From: Hemibagrus wyckioides
Taxonomy: Eukaryota > Chordata > Actinopteri > Siluriformes > Bagridae
Assembly (NCBI RefSeq): GCF_019097595.1
Contig: NC_080734.1
Span: 19,582,392-19,646,391, forward strand
DNA length: 64,000 bases
Direction of reading: 5' to 3'
Below, one piece after another: positions 14,801 through 28,630 of the stretch. How positions within the stretch are numbered: position 1 is the first letter of the stretch; each line of letters begins with the position of its first letter. The position numbers and the translations under genes are program-made. The notes beneath the pieces were generated by a model. It had not been told where the DNA came from, did no database searches, and saw only the letters and a program-made list of their open reading frames with translations.

Positions 14801-16607
14801 TTAGCACTTGTACCTAAAGCCTGAACTTCAGATACAGAATCATCAGCAGTTTGTTCCTTTCCAACACTACCAATGATCTTCACAGGCTGAGACCCTAGTG
14901 GCAAGTTCTTTAGAGAATCAAGCTCTGCAATATTTGCTATATTTGTAGCCTTGCCTGTATTAACTGGGCCACTGACCTCTACTTCCTTAACCACAGAATA
15001 TATAAGTTCATCATGTCCATTTAAATCCAGTGGCTGCTGAACTGTTACAGTAATGGTTGCCTTCTCTCCTTGGTTCTCTGTGGAAAACTGTGGAATAACT
15101 TCACATCGGGTAATAGGGAAAGAAACCGAGGACCCTATGGCAGGAGCCAGGGAGGATGAGCTTTTACCCACAGGAGGTATCCGGATCTTGGGGGTCAAGG
15201 TGGACTTATCAGATGACAGCCCTTCCACTGGACAAGTCACAGAAGGAGCCGGGTCCATTGTTTTAGTGAGGCTTTCGGATTCAGTGTTTTGTTCACATTG
15301 TTTGAATCGACTAGCCTTGTGAAATTTGGGTGAGCATGGGAGAATTTTCTGAGTCATTTTGTCTGGACCAGAATACTCAGATGGAGTGTCCTTCCTAAAG
15401 ACATCTCTCTGAGTAGGTTGTCCTTGTTCCAGGTTGTTAGCCTGTTTTTTACATGGAAATTGCTGAATCTCTGGCTTGTCAGCTGGCATCTTCACAACTT
15501 TGCTTGAGGGAGGTTCTGACTTAATGATAGCATTGGCAGGCTGTATCTTGCAAGAATGAAGGCCAACCATTTCACTTTCATCAATACACCCCAGTCGATT
15601 CTGTAGTTCCGCAAAGGTGTTGCACTTAAAACACTCCAAATCAGGTGCACTGGAATATTGTTGAGCAGGAAGTTTTTTCATCTGTTTTAAATTTGGACTT
15701 AAATGTAAGATATCACAGTGCTTTATAGAGAAAGAGCTTTTGAAGTCTGCCTTTTTCCTTTGCAAAGATGGAATTATTGGCACAAACTCTTGATTTCCTC
15801 TGGCCTCTTTATCACGGAGGGCACCTTTCGGATCCATACTGAACACAGTGTCACATGACTTATCGCTCTCAGAATAGTCTCCTAGATCATCAAGGAGGTG
15901 AGGTAAAGAAACATTATGGTCCAATGAGCCTGTATAGCGAAATGCTCTTAGCTTAGAGGAGTTGTTCACTTTTTTTTCTTTGCCCAAGCTTCTTGCCCCA
16001 GGTGAGCTGCAGGCTTGTTTCTATAAATGGGAAAAAAATGATCAATCAGTATCTTTTATTGCTTTAAGAGAACAATCTCGATCATAGATAGAATTAACTG
16101 GTTTTTATCATAGGCAAGACATTTTGCATGTAAATCTTGTAAAAGCTTAAAAGACACACTCTGATCCTTTGTAATCTTCGAATGCGAGAGACAATCTGGA
16201 GGGTGCACAGGGTTTCTGCCAGGTCTTCGTGAGAGGTGGACACATGGGCAACAACTGTTGTGTGGCAGTTAACATTTCCAAGAGACTCTTGAATGAGCAT
16301 GGCCAGTTTACTTCCCCTAGTTAAAAACAAAAGAGAATGTATCAACTGCTCGTAACATCATTTTCTGTGCATGTATTTGATTTCAGTGTGTAAATGAAAT
16401 ATTTTATTGACATACTTGTTAGAGACATGTTTGTGCCCATTCAGCTTGGCCATTATTACATTGCCCAGGTCAAGAAGACAGACCTCTGTGTTGATCTTAG
16501 TCCTCTCTCTGGTACAGCTCCCTAAGTCAATTAGGCTCAGCTTGCTTTGCTCCACATGCACTGAATGCACAACAACAATATAATGCTCCATTCATTTCTT
16601 ATCTTTT

Positions 16608-16681
<74 letters not shown>

Positions 16682-19142
16682 TTAAATGTGCATTTATTAC
16701 ATTATTTTGGTCACAGAAAGCATGATACCAGAATCAGAAATATGAGAAGGCAAAATCTAAAGAATCAATGCTACTTACTCCCAGATGTGGGGCTGCTCTC
16801 TATGTGTTTTTGGCAAACATGTAGCGTGTAGAACATATGGCAGGGATGATGAAACGTCCCTCTGCACCCTGCAATGCCTGTGTTGCGAGACGCCAGGGCA
16901 GCATCCAATAGGCAGGCTGCTCTTTCTTCTGTAGGAGCACTTACCACCCTGTTGTTGTAAAGCTGAAAGGAAATTTTGACATCAAATTTTAATTAGCACA
17001 ATCATCATGTCTGGATTATAATATTAATGAGGATTTAATTTATTCAACATGATTTTTGCACGCTTATAAATATTCACATATGACATAGTTAATAAATAAT
17101 GCATTTATGTGGTCATTTGTTGCAGGTCCACCATATGGTATCTCTTAATAATCTTTTCAATGCACTTTGACATATCGAAGTCTCAAACCTGCATATGAAA
17201 CCTTACCTGTATTCCACTGACAGGATCTTCCTGGAGGTAAACATTTGGCTTATGGGTGTGATCACCAGCTTCGAAACCAGACAGTAAGTCCCTGATGACT
17301 TCAGTCTCCCCGCACACCTCAACAGCTGACACAGATACCGTGATGTTTGCCCAGGTCTTGTCTTTCTTCTTCTTAATGAGCTTGAAAAGCCAAGAAATGG
17401 CACAAGGGATAATCCCCAGGTTTGGTGTTCCATCATCACGTCCGATCATTGTGTAAGACGTTCCTGTGAAGAGCAAAAAGGGTGAAGATATAAGGAAAAA
17501 TATATGTGTATGTGTTTATGTGTCACAGCAAGTCACATATGATATAAAATATGTTCCTGGGATGTTGTCTTCAATAAAAATGTGTGCCGCCATTAGCCGT
17601 CCCTAACCGCAATCTGCTTTTAAAGATTTATAACTTCTGTCCCCGTGCCAGGAATCATGACAGATAGGCTGCAAATTCAATTAGTTAATAGCCAGTGATG
17701 TAATTCTCCAAGGTTGCAGCAAGGAAGAATTGTTTTCGTGATTTTAGGTGAATAACTATTAATAACCCTCTAAGTGGATAGCCCATGATGACCTCCAATA
17801 TAGAGACCCCACTAAAGAGAGGACAACATTAATGCACATCCATTAAGCGTCACTCCGAGTCACTATGGCTGGCATTTTCCGAGTTGAATCTCGGCCTCTT
17901 TGTGCTGACAAAAGGGTAATGTATAATTTATTAAATTTAGCATCAAGTGGGAAAATGAAACAAGTCAAAGATCAAGCATCTAAATGCAAGGTAGAGTACA
18001 GAGCAGCTCTTTTACACTAAATGAAGCTAGTGGATAGCAGCCACTTTTAATGCCTACCTGCTTTGGTTTGTCCGAAGCTCAGGATGCAGCCATCTGCCCC
18101 AGCAACAACAGACTGGAGAACCTCACACAAGCTCTTCTCACAGACCTTAGCCTAGTGGAACGATTAAACGGGTTAATGTAATTTGTGTAAAAGAATTCAA
18201 GGTTGTTGTTTTTTTCTAATCCTAATCTGAATCGATTGCACTAAAGTACACAGCAGGAAGCTCTTTTTCCAATGAGATTTACTTGTAGGCTGCAATAAAA
18301 CTCCCTGTAGTATTATAACACCTTTGGAGGGATTTAGCTTTGAGTATCTAGCTCATGGCTAGCTGCCATTTCAGGCTGATGGGCAATATATTGATTCGTT
18401 CTCCATGTCCATGTCCCTTTTTACGAAATTGCTTTCGTAAACCGCATTCAGCAATATTGTAATGTATAAATATTATTACAGGAATGATAGTAGTAGGATA
18501 CAGGAATGTACTATATTGTGTGTTATTATATGCTATAATTATAATTTTATTAGCAAAATCAAAACATATAGAAGTCATATACTGTAAATCTTTTTTTTAA
18601 TTACAGGAATTATCTTTAAAGATACTCCAGTATTTTGTAATATAGTTTGTGAATGTTTTAGAGTTACTGTAAATGTAAAGTGTTTTGCTGGCAACTGGTT
18701 TACAGAGCGGCGTCATGACCGATTTAATTAATGTCACATTTTCTTGTGAGATGAAAATAGATCATAAATCTGTGTTAGCATAAATCTACCACACACACAC
18801 TTATACAATTACACACAGCCACACACACACACACACACACACGAACATACACTTAAACATTTATACATAGTCACAAACTCACATATGCACACACACACAC
18901 ACACACATTTACAGACAGCCACAAACACACAAATGCACACATGAACACACACACACACACAAAACATGCATATACACAGATACACACACACACACACACA
19001 CACACACTTATACATTTATACATAGTCACAAACTCACATATGCACACACACACACACATTTACAGACAGCCACAAACACACAAATGCACACATGAACACA
19101 CACACACACTCACACACACACAAAACATGCATATACACAGAT

Positions 19143-19173
<31 letters not shown>

Positions 19174-19814
19174 CATACACAGACACACACACACACATTT
19201 ATACATTTATACATAGTCACAAACTCACATATGCATACACAGATGCACATACACACATACTCACATATACACACAAACACACACTCATACATTTACACAT
19301 AGCCACAAACACACATATGAACACAAACACACACACACTCACATATGCACACACACACACAAACACATGCACATACACACAGACAAAAACACCTACTGGT
19401 ATTTTCAAATCAAAAGCCACCTATGTTAAAATAATTACATTAAACAGGAGAGTGGGAATTAAATCATGATCCTTGTGAAGATCTTTGTGTATGGTAAAGG
19501 CGTATGATTTGACGTGATCATAGTGAACTCAGAAAAACAGTGTGATCAGCACCTGGGGTGACTCAGAGCCAAAAGTAGCATCAAACGTGAAGGTCTTTGG
19601 AGTGAAAATGGCGCCTGCTGCTGATCGCTGTGTGTTTTGTGCGACAGGATCCAACACTGTGACCTGTTTCTTATGTAAGTCCACTTTAAGAGCCTGAGAC
19701 TGAGACTGAGACTGAGACGGGTCTGACGTCGGACCCGGGTTAAGTCTCAGTATAACTCTGACCTGGAAACAAAACATAGGAATAAAACATCTGGTGAGGG
19801 GATTAGGAATAACC

Positions 19815-19863
<49 letters not shown>

Positions 19864-22271
19864 GTGTGTGTATACGGATGTCAAACCAATTTAGATGAGA
19901 AGGTCACATGTAGCTGAGGTGTTTAATTCCTTATGAACGCATTTTAACATGATATCTTCATAGTAAGTGTTACCATGAGTTTTATATTAGTTTTTAATAA
20001 AAAACGTATATAAATGAGGAGTAAAAAAGTGTTATTTTCTAACTGATGGATTACGTAATCATTACTTTTCTTTACAAGAATCACAGCATAAACTGATATT
20101 CCGATTTTTAAGCAAGAAACCTTTTGTTGTGAATGTTGCAAATTCATGAGCCATTTTTTAGACTATATATGAAGTTCACTCATAGATTTCTCGTGAGATA
20201 ATGTTCCCGATCTCCTGAGCAGCTATCTGATGATAAAAATTGATTAACCATTACCGAAGTCCTGAGATGACCCATCTCATGGAATTATACGACTAGCTGA
20301 CTAAACTTGCCTCTGATACGGAATGCACTTCTTCAATGACTGGTGATATCTTTAGGTCTTTTGAGTGTCCTTTTAAATTGTGTTTATGAGAGATGAATTA
20401 TTTAAAAGTCCATTTGCTCTGGCGGATTTTCTTGGTGCAGCCCGGCTAAGTGCCTTGTTCACCAGCAGGTGCTACTGTGGGAGCTGTCTACCGTGAAACT
20501 CAAGAAGATCCTCCATCGGTGTGAACCAGAAGACGTGAAAGTGAAGCAGCGGTGCTTCAATTAAACCGAATCGATTTTTCTACTCTTGGGAATTTGCAGA
20601 AAGTAGAGAAAAGGACATTAAAAGGGTTAAGGGCTATGTGGTGTGGGTGTGATGTGAGAAAATACTGAATGAAATCAAAACTCTAATCATGCAAAATATT
20701 TCAGAGCCATATATAGATTAATTATTTATTAAGTACATTTTATGCTTTTTAATTCACATCACTTTCTCTTTGTTGAGTGATTTAGCAAAGACAAAGAAAA
20801 CAATTAACAGGACCTTATTGGTACCTTTGCCGTCTCTGGTATCTCTCTGCTCTTGCTGTGAATCTGTAAAAGGTTGGAAGGTACGGGAGGAGGGTCCTTC
20901 TGGAGAAGACCGCAGAAGTTTGTGGAATAGCGTTCATTTTCAGAACACTGCTTCCTCCTTCTTGAGGTCAAGTGCAACTTCTGGACAGCCCTGAGGACAT
21001 GTGGTTTGGTGTTGTTTATAGGAGTCAATACATTAACGCCATTTTGTCTGTGCATTCATGTTAGGAGTTCCGTGCATTTCAGAGCACATCAACTCCCATT
21101 TATAAAGCTTTCAGCAACAATCATTTACAGAATTATTTAATAATTTAATTACCTTCTGCATCCTAATATACTGTCAGTGATCATCAGTGTATTTTTTGTC
21201 TAATATACAGTGATATTTCTAGTTCCCTAGCACCTTTTTGGAACTTTGAATACATTTTGTATACATTTCATATATAGAGAATATTTCATTTATATTTTAT
21301 ATTTTATTAATATTTTTATCTTATATTATCATCTAATCTTAAAAATGTGCTAAAGACACTTGTGCTACCTGACGATGAAAGAGAAAGCTGCTGAGGTTCC
21401 AGAGGGTAGCATTGCAGCAACTTTGGAGGTGTTGAAGGTCAGAGGACCGCTGAAGCGGCACAGAACAGTGGACTCATCGTCTTTTTTCTTTTTCATAGCG
21501 TCCTGAGAAACCTACAAAATATAACATGCCTCATTTTTCCACCTGCGCACTTATTTGCGTACCTTACCTGCGTAGTTATTTCATTATTTATAGAATGTCT
21601 TAGTCATAAATTTCGGATGATATCATCTCTAGACATTAGTATACCTCGGCTATATTTATAATTTAAGCAATATTGTTTGTATGTACGTTTGCATTTTGAA
21701 GAGCTGAGTCAAGGCCCGTGAACTGATTCATACGGTAAGATGAGATCATGAATGCTGAAATCAATTTAAAATGGATGCCCGAGACTACAGGCATTGTCCA
21801 TTCTCCCTTCTAAAAAGACACTAAGGATGAAGCAAAGCAGCAGTCACTCTCCAGCCTTCACTCTACCTGTCCACATCCACTGTGCATGTCTGGTAGAGGT
21901 GTGTGAATGAATATGTGATTAGCCAGTAGAGAGGTGAGAAAGCAGTGGGAGCTCACACCCTTTCCTCAGACGCTTATTACAGAACGTGTTGGCTGTAGTG
22001 AATCTAACTGTATTGTTCCTTTCAAAGCAAGCAGCTTCTAAATAGTAGAAAATCTGTATATTAAATAATAATTAACTGATGGATGAACATAAAAAATTCA
22101 TAATTATAAAACAGAAAACTGAAACTACATTTGGGATTCTTGGGATTCTATATAGAACCCAATAGAACCTTTACTCAAAAGAATAGTTCTGTATAGAATC
22201 TTTGAAGAACGACAAACCTTTTATATTAAAATGCTTTTATAATATTTCACCTTTCACATTTGAAAAAAAAA

Positions 22272-22304
<33 letters not shown>

Positions 22305-22358
22305 ACATTTATAGTACAAATAATAATGAAAAACTAAACTATTATTGTTATAATACTA

Positions 22359-22397
<39 letters not shown>

Positions 22398-22471
22398 ACA
22401 ATAATAGTAATAGTACTACTACTACTAATAATAATAATTAACAATATTATATTATAACAATAATAGTACTA

Positions 22472-22515
<44 letters not shown>

Positions 22516-25500
22516 GAACTCCTAAATGAACTTGAGTCAGAGAACCACAGTGGCTTCTTTCCAATGAACACTTCAAAATGTTTAGGTTCCATATATGAAG
22601 CAAGTGATGGAACCATATAAGGTTCTATATAAAGTCCATTCCTTTTAAGAGAGAATCTCCGCTGCTCAGTCTTTAATATGGTCTGACAGGTTCACTGTTT
22701 GGAGCCCATTTATATTTAGAGCATGATTGGCTGTGCTGTCTGGGTGGGAGGGGCGATGCTACCTGTCAATCAGAGAAACACCATCCAATGATGAGCATCT
22801 GTGAGGTCATGTATGAGCTGACTGGACCGTTGGAGTGTGTTACACTGCGCCGTGATGTCGCATGAGCAGCAGTTTGACAGTTAGCTGGCTTCACGTGTCT
22901 CACAGGACACATGTAACAGCCCTCACCCTCCCTGAGGTGTGTCCCAAATGGTATACTCATGCACTACAACATTCTACTCCATTCTGTAGTGTAAATAGTG
23001 AGTCATGCTCACACTGAAAATTCTAATAAAAAGAAGCGCACTTCAAGAACTGGGATGATTTAACCAAAAAATCAAAGTGTATAATGCTGGACACTTCATG
23101 ACTCAATACTCCAGCTTTGCTTATGTAGCAGAAGGGGGGCGGGGCTACTAGGCACTGACACTGGACCAAAAAATATTATCAAGATGGCCGGCAAGACAGC
23201 TTACAAATTAAGCAAATTGAATTGAACATTTAAAAAATTCAATGCATTCTACTAAAGCTACTGTGTTTAATGTAAATTGCCATCGACCGGGAATGAAATA
23301 ATAGAATAAAATGTTAGTGCTCCATTTGAGACAATACGACCCATCTAACATTCATACGTTAGATGATAGAGCATAGTGCATAAGTGTGTAGTGTGTAATA
23401 CATCATCTGGGCTGCAGCTTAAGGAAGAGTGGGTGGAAAATGTGGAATTACTGAATGAGGAGAAAATGAAGTAAAAATCTAAGTAAATAAATAAATAAAT
23501 GCTTCTTGGCATTTACGTAACCAAGAAGCAAGAAAAAGCAAATCATCCTCATCACAGTTCTATTAGGTTATCATTTTGTTTAAACACACAATAATAAAAG
23601 TGTGCTTTTCTGTACCGCACTTTGCTGTTTACTAGCCACCCCCTTTTCTGATGGGCATACTGCATAAGATCCCCCTTTTGTTCCTAAGAGACTATAAAAG
23701 CCCTCGGCTTCATTTCATTTCAGTCAGCTCTTAGCCCTTCAGAGATTAGTCTGTGGCCCGTCTCTCTCCAGATCAGATCGGCTCGATCTTGATTAAGGAT
23801 CACTTGCATTCATGCACAAAGTGCTGGTGAACGCAAGGTACAATACTTTCTGCCTTTAAGCCTCATCGATGTTTTATTCCAGCTATGTGAAACGAGAGAA
23901 CACTGCATGCATTTCAAACAAGAAATTAATGCCATGCTGTAATGCCAATTACTGCTGAGAGGGATCCTGTGACTCATTTGGAAGAAGATGCTGGAATGGA
24001 GGTGCTGAGGTCTCTGTACATCACACTGATACTCCCTCTGCTCGCCTTTTTCTTTCCTCTAGCCGCTCTCTACTCTCACTTTGCGCTTAGCTCCTCCAAT
24101 GGGAGGGGTGAAATAAGATTTAGTTACACATACATGCAGTTCTTCAGCTGAGCCCCATGCCCAGCCCACATCAGCAAGTGCTGCACAGAAACATTATTAC
24201 AGCAGAAAGCTTTCCATTCCATCTTTATTTATTGCCCTGCACTGTATGAATATTCCACTAGTCATTAAATATTACAGTGATATTGATTGTGTCCTTATTT
24301 TTGACTGGTCAAAATATGCGAGGAATAAATCACTAAAGAACTACTTTGCAATTAACTATAGAAGGCATGCAGCCAATTTCTTGGTTTCTAATTGAGACTG
24401 GTTAGAGGGGCAGTGAATCACACACACGTGCCCTGGCTATCATCAGTACGCACATAAAATGAAAGTAACATGACATGTCCTAACGAAATGCATGGGGATT
24501 ACGTCATCCGCCGGAGATAATGGTTTTTACTGATGTCTGTCCATAGTTCATATCAAGTGCACAGAAATGTATTGAATTACATTAGAAACCAGGGCCTAGG
24601 TTCTTTCAAATGGTTATGGTAGGTTATTTATGAAAGATTCTAAAGAAATAACTACAGGTTTGTTTGTAGGCTTCTAGATTAAAAATCAACGCTCACAGAA
24701 AGCAGTTCAGAATAATAAAAAAGGATTAAATGTATTTAAACAGAGCCACATACCATGTCAGCAAAAGGTGGCATTTCGTTATTTGCACTCCACAGGGTCT
24801 CAAAGCGTGAGTGTTCTCTGACCCAGCTTTCCGTCCTCGGGTTGCTGAACTTCTGGCGTTTATTGGGGCTTGGAGAACGAGAGCTGATGGCTCTAGGCAA
24901 AGTGTGAGAACCCAAGGCATCGTAGCTGGGTGAGCCGTTGGCAGGGGGAGAATTGGGCCAGATGGTCCGGTTTTGGTTTAGGAGCATGTGGATGGCCTCC
25001 CGCTTGAGCTGGCTCAGGTGAGTGAAGCAGACGTCACAGCAACCAGCAAGACCAATCCAAGAAGGCACTCGCAAGCTCTCATGGAGAAGGATGGACAGTT
25101 TTGGGTCCTGGAGTAAAAAGAGAGGGAAAAGAATGCAAGGCTGTCGCATAATATCTTGCTACTTAACCTATAAGTTTATTAGTAGTAGCAGTAATAGCAG
25201 TAGTAGTAGTATTTCATGCATGTGAAGTAAACTGCAAATTCTGTGCATAAATTTGTGCCACAGTGACACAATCTAGCTTAAATAGATCAAGATGATGGCG
25301 TGGCCTGCATGAAAAGTCATATCCTTCCTCGCACAAATACAACAAATGGACATCAGAATTAATTAGTGCATATGAAGCCCGATGCAAAGGAGGCAGAGTC
25401 TACAAGTCCAGACATTTTATGAGTGTGACTAGCATACACCAAGGAGTGGTCCGCTAACCCGTTTAAGCCACTGCACACTGTAGACTGAGACAAATGCTGC

Positions 25501-25682
25501 CCACTGGTGCATCCCTGTCTTTTAAATAACATTACATTTTCATTTTATCTTCTCAGTAGGAACTGGGCCTTTTTTTTTATATTCCACCCATTATGTCCCA
25601 TCTTCCCTGTGTAATGAGAGGTAAAGAGGGGGGAGACATGCGAGTCACGGCTCTATTGCAGAGCCTAATCGATTTAAACTCG

Positions 25683-25721
<39 letters not shown>

Positions 25722-26139
25722 TGTGTGTGTAATGGATATTAAATTACAATGTGTGTGTCAGTTTCATGTCACAAAAAACTGCTGTATGAGGAGTATCAGA
25801 GTGCGCAAAACCATGACGCACAGCCATATCTTAAGATAGATTGTCTGAAATGTATTGATTGAGTGTAAGTAAGAGTAGTAGAGATGTCCTTACGCTGGTA
25901 GAAAAGTGTCCATCCTTTAACACTCGCCGCGCTTCTTCCTTGAAATAAAGCACACGAGCAAAGCATTCTTCACACAAACGTGCCACGTCTGGTGTTACCG
26001 GTCTCTCGCTTTTGTTCGTGTAGGATTTTGAGTCTCCTGCAGCTCCTGAAGCTCCTGCGCCTTCTGGGGATAGCCGCTCTGCGCGCGGGACACACACCGC
26101 GCTGAACTGAGACTGGGAGAGCGACTTATTGCTGGTCAT
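11838..26139 (-). CDS. kif26b: Kinesin-like protein KIF26B (14 coding exons)
   Basis: Atypical kinesin-11 family member. Known family members bind microtubules without normal ATPase cycling and act in cell adhesion, polarity and Wnt5a-Ror signalling. Exons in transcript order: 25894-26139, 24754-25107, 21369-21511, 20825-20990, 19553-19762, 18058-18151, 17207-17463, 16779-16962, 16416-16560, 16160-16316, 13104-16020, 12804-12973, 12435-12585, 11838-12037. All phases agree, giving about 1,797 residues (human about 2,100). Residues 60-150 hold a Cys-rich N-terminal region ([13 protein letters not shown]). The motor domain spans about 304-652. The P-loop equivalent at 400-407 is GQTKAGTS, lacking the catalytic Lys. 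Switch II reads LIDLGSC. A 2.9-kb exon encodes the long Ser-rich tail, including [16 protein letters not shown] and [11 protein letters not shown] motifs. A C-terminal coiled coil lies at about 1685-1728. The start ATG (26,137-26,139) follows gcgcag, so a further upstream exon is possible. KIF26B rather than KIF26A rests mainly on linkage to hnrnpu. Confidence 0.9.
16611..16679. repeat. (TA)n microsatellite in a kif26b intron
   Basis: About 35 uninterrupted TA dinucleotides between the exons at 16416-16560 and 16779-16962. The tract lies about 100 bp from the downstream exon's end, so it is probably length-polymorphic. Confidence 0.95.
18791..19390. repeat. (CA)n-rich minisatellite in a kif26b intron
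   Basis: About 600 bp of CA-rich sequence with a higher-order pattern. Blocks such as catatgcacacacac, tttacagacagccacaaa and catgcatatacacagat recur in the same order several times, so longer units were duplicated rather than a single dinucleotide run expanded. Confidence 0.9.
19818..19870. repeat. (TG)n microsatellite
   Basis: TG dinucleotide tract in the kif26b intron just upstream (in transcript direction) of the exon at 19553-19762. Confidence 0.95.
22270..22513. repeat. Compound ATT/ACT trinucleotide repeat
   Basis: Runs of ATT, then a short block of ACT triplets with tagtactagt, then runs of AAT, within a kif26b intron. The composition is the same as the array in the lefty intron at 47,003-47,434. 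Confidence 0.9.
22514..23640. other. Part of kif26b intron 2, nothing assigned
   Basis: Intronic sequence between the repeat at 22,270-22,513 and the antisense promoter-like site at 23,693. No feature was recognised beyond a short aaataaataaataa run near 23,487. Confidence 0.4.
23693..23730 (+). promoter_or_regulatory. TATA/Inr-like core promoter, antisense within kif26b
   Basis: TATAAAAG at 23,693-23,700 is followed about 25-30 bp later by an initiator-like ttcagtcag. This is the spacing of a TATA-dependent core promoter, pointing opposite to kif26b. A possible first exon with ATG at 23,812 and a gcaag|gtaca donor follows. No transcript evidence is available from sequence alone. Confidence 0.35.
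23942..24151 (+). CDS. Small hypothetical ORF with one hydrophobic segment
   Basis: A 69-codon ORF lies 220-450 bp downstream of the TATA/Inr-like site, on the strand opposite kif26b. A hydrophilic N-terminus (PITAERDP) is followed at residues 23-42 by a hydrophobic run ([20 protein letters not shown]) that could span a membrane. A second Met at residue 19 could also start it. I do not recognise it. It may be a chance ORF in intron sequence; the promoter-like site upstream is the only reason to list it. Confidence 0.2.
   Translation: MPITAERDPVTHLEEDAGMEVLRSLYITLILPLLAFFFPLAALYSHFALSSSNGRGEIRFSYTYMQFFS
25684..25718. repeat. (GA)n microsatellite
   Basis: Uninterrupted GA dinucleotides in the first kif26b intron. 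Confidence 0.95.
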
Positions 26140-27006
26140 CTGCGCGAGCTGGAGGCAATCATATGCACAAGATCGGACACATCATCAACCCAGCCAAGTT
26201 AGACAGCCACATGTTTGTGTGTGCCTGGATGCAGTTATGCGATATTAATTAACAACTACTACAAAACGTATGAAACACCACCTGTAGTTGCGCACTGGGC
26301 GCGTTAATTTAACTTGGTGCGTTAGATTAATGCGCGTAGGCTGCGTGAAAATCGCTTATTATACTTACGTATCTTTGTTTCCGAGCTATTTCCGAAGACC
26401 CCATAGTATAAAAAGACGCGGTTTAAAAGTACAATTTCGTAACCTGTAGGTTCTCCCATTAAATTGGAGTGATGAAAGGTTGTGGGTGCAGCCGAAGGCG
26501 CATCAACGCGGAAACAGTGTTTAAAGTGTCCTGCGCTCGGTGCCGTGGTGCACGCGCTGCATCCAGCTCCAAAAATCACTCAAGACTCCACTGATCATCA
26601 GTCTCCCACCTGATCTGCCGGAGAAGTCCCGGAGACTAGACTTATATTCACTTTAATAAATGAAACTACGTTAAGCTAATTATGAAATTGATAGGCCTAA
26701 TAAATTTCTCTAGACTAGCCGGGAAACTGTAAATAACAACAAAACAAACAAGAAGAAGCGATGTTTTCCGCCTTCATTGTCTTTTCCAAGTCCGTACAGA
26801 AGAGGGGTGCCACCCAGTTATTGTCAGGAGACCTGAAGCTCGGGACTTGTTTTGGTTACCGCATGGAGAGATGCTGAAGGAGATTCATAAATGAATCGGT
26901 TCATGAATCGAGTCTTTTATGATTTGCGCAAATTGCAAGTTTCCAAATTCTTATTATTTTCATTGTTGTTATCATGTTAAGTTTTCGTGTTACGATATAG
27001 ATAGAT

Positions 27007-27009
<3 letters not shown>

Positions 27010-27056
<47 letters not shown>
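27010..27056. repeat. (GA)n microsatellite
   Basis: GA dinucleotide run next to a short gata/gaca stretch upstream of kif26b. Confidence 0.95.
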
Positions 27057-27057
<1 letters not shown>

Positions 27058-28534
27058 ACACTTAAACCTGCAATATTTTTTTATAAAGGTATATAATTAA
27101 TTTATTTTATTTGGCCTGTACAAATTGACAGTATGAACTATAAATGTTAGCTTACTGATTTTTTTTTTTTTTTGTTAAATCATGCAGCCTACACTGTCAC
27201 TAGATGCCACTCGGACATTTTGATTCATTTAAATTGGTAGTTTAAAAGAATCGATTCAGTACAGTGAGTCCTCGTGCCCTTCACTACAACCATCAGCACA
27301 GAGAAACAGCGCCTCCTACCGACAGGTTGATACGAACAAGAAAACATTACCACCAGTACACCAGTTTGATTTCAGTATAACATTTCTATCTGAAAGCATT
27401 CTAAAGAAACTTGTTTGAAATTAAGTTGATTATTACTGAGTTAGAAATTTAGTTAATATTCAGAGAAAGGACATTATGTCAGTGTATTATCTTTTCTTAA
27501 CATTTTAAGAGCCCAACTTATCACACCTGTGCAGAACAAATGCATTATTATATATTATATACAGTATACTGTATTATTGCTGACTGTATATTCAAATGAT
27601 ATTCACAGACAGTGGGAATCTCTCTTCTTCACTGTAAAAATAGTATCTGGTGTTCATAAATATAATACACATGAATTACATCATCTTATATAAAATAATT
27701 ATCATCTACAGTCTGTGATTTGTTGTAAAGTCCACTCCAGTTACCTAATTTTGAGCAATAAAAAGCATACATTAGAAAAATGATCAAACTTAACATAATA
27801 TGCATATTTTGTAGCACAAAATATCAGGAAATGACCTTCAAAAGTGTGATATTTAAGGTAAGGCAAATAAGTGTACTCTGTGACAAAGAATGCACTGATC
27901 AACTATAACACTAAAACTGCTGCGTATTAAATACAACTTTTAACTAACAAATATTTTCATCAAGACGAGTACAGTAAAAAAAAAAAGGTTTTTGACCTCT
28001 TATGCCTTACATGTAACCTTCACTACCTTACTGAAATACACTTAAAATGCTCACATGTGCCCTCTAGTGTCCGGAACAAACATTACAACTCAATATAATA
28101 GCTCCAACAGCTACTTTAACTAATCCTACGTCTTCAGAGTTAACTACAGGGACATTTATATAGTCTTTTAAATGCTTAGCTATAATATCCACCCCCTCCA
28201 GTCCAACATGAGCTGGTCCCTATAAAAGTTATTTCTGTTAAAATGTCTTTCCATGAAGATTTTCCATCCAATAAAAGAATGAATCATAGCAACACTTAGG
28301 GGCAGGATTTCTTCCATCCACTACAGAGCAGTTAACGACAATAAAAGAACTATGAAATAAATAAGAACATAAATGCATGTATACACAAATGATACAATGC
28401 AATTAGACATTTCTGAATTTCACAAGTCTTCCTGTCACAGGGTCATTGTGCTTAAATGCTTATATTGCTCCTTTTATTACATGGATGATCTTTTCAGTAT
28501 ATTTATTATTCTGCAATAGCATTTTTTATGCTAC

Positions 28535-28630
28535 ACTCAGCCTTTCGCCCAGTGTGTGCTGGGATAGGCTCCAGCAGATCCCCGTGACCCTAATTAGGAA
28601 TGAAGCAGGTATAGAAAATGGATGGATGAA
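28535..28630 (+). repeat. 3' tail fragment of a SINE
   Basis: Contains ctgggataggctccagcag, cctaattaggaatgaa and agaaaatggatggatgaatg. It is the reverse complement of the tail half of the full SINE at 62,398-62,741, so it belongs to the same family and lacks the tRNA-like head. Confidence 0.75.

Noticed and set aside
18809..19469. Cys/Val-rich and Thr/His-rich open frames
   Set aside because: They are translations of the CA-rich minisatellite in a kif26b intron.
26322..26579. 85-codon minus-strand frame upstream of kif26b as the true N-terminus
   Set aside because: It does not join in an obvious way to the first exon and resembles no KIF26 N-terminus; it lies in the CpG-richer 5' flank.
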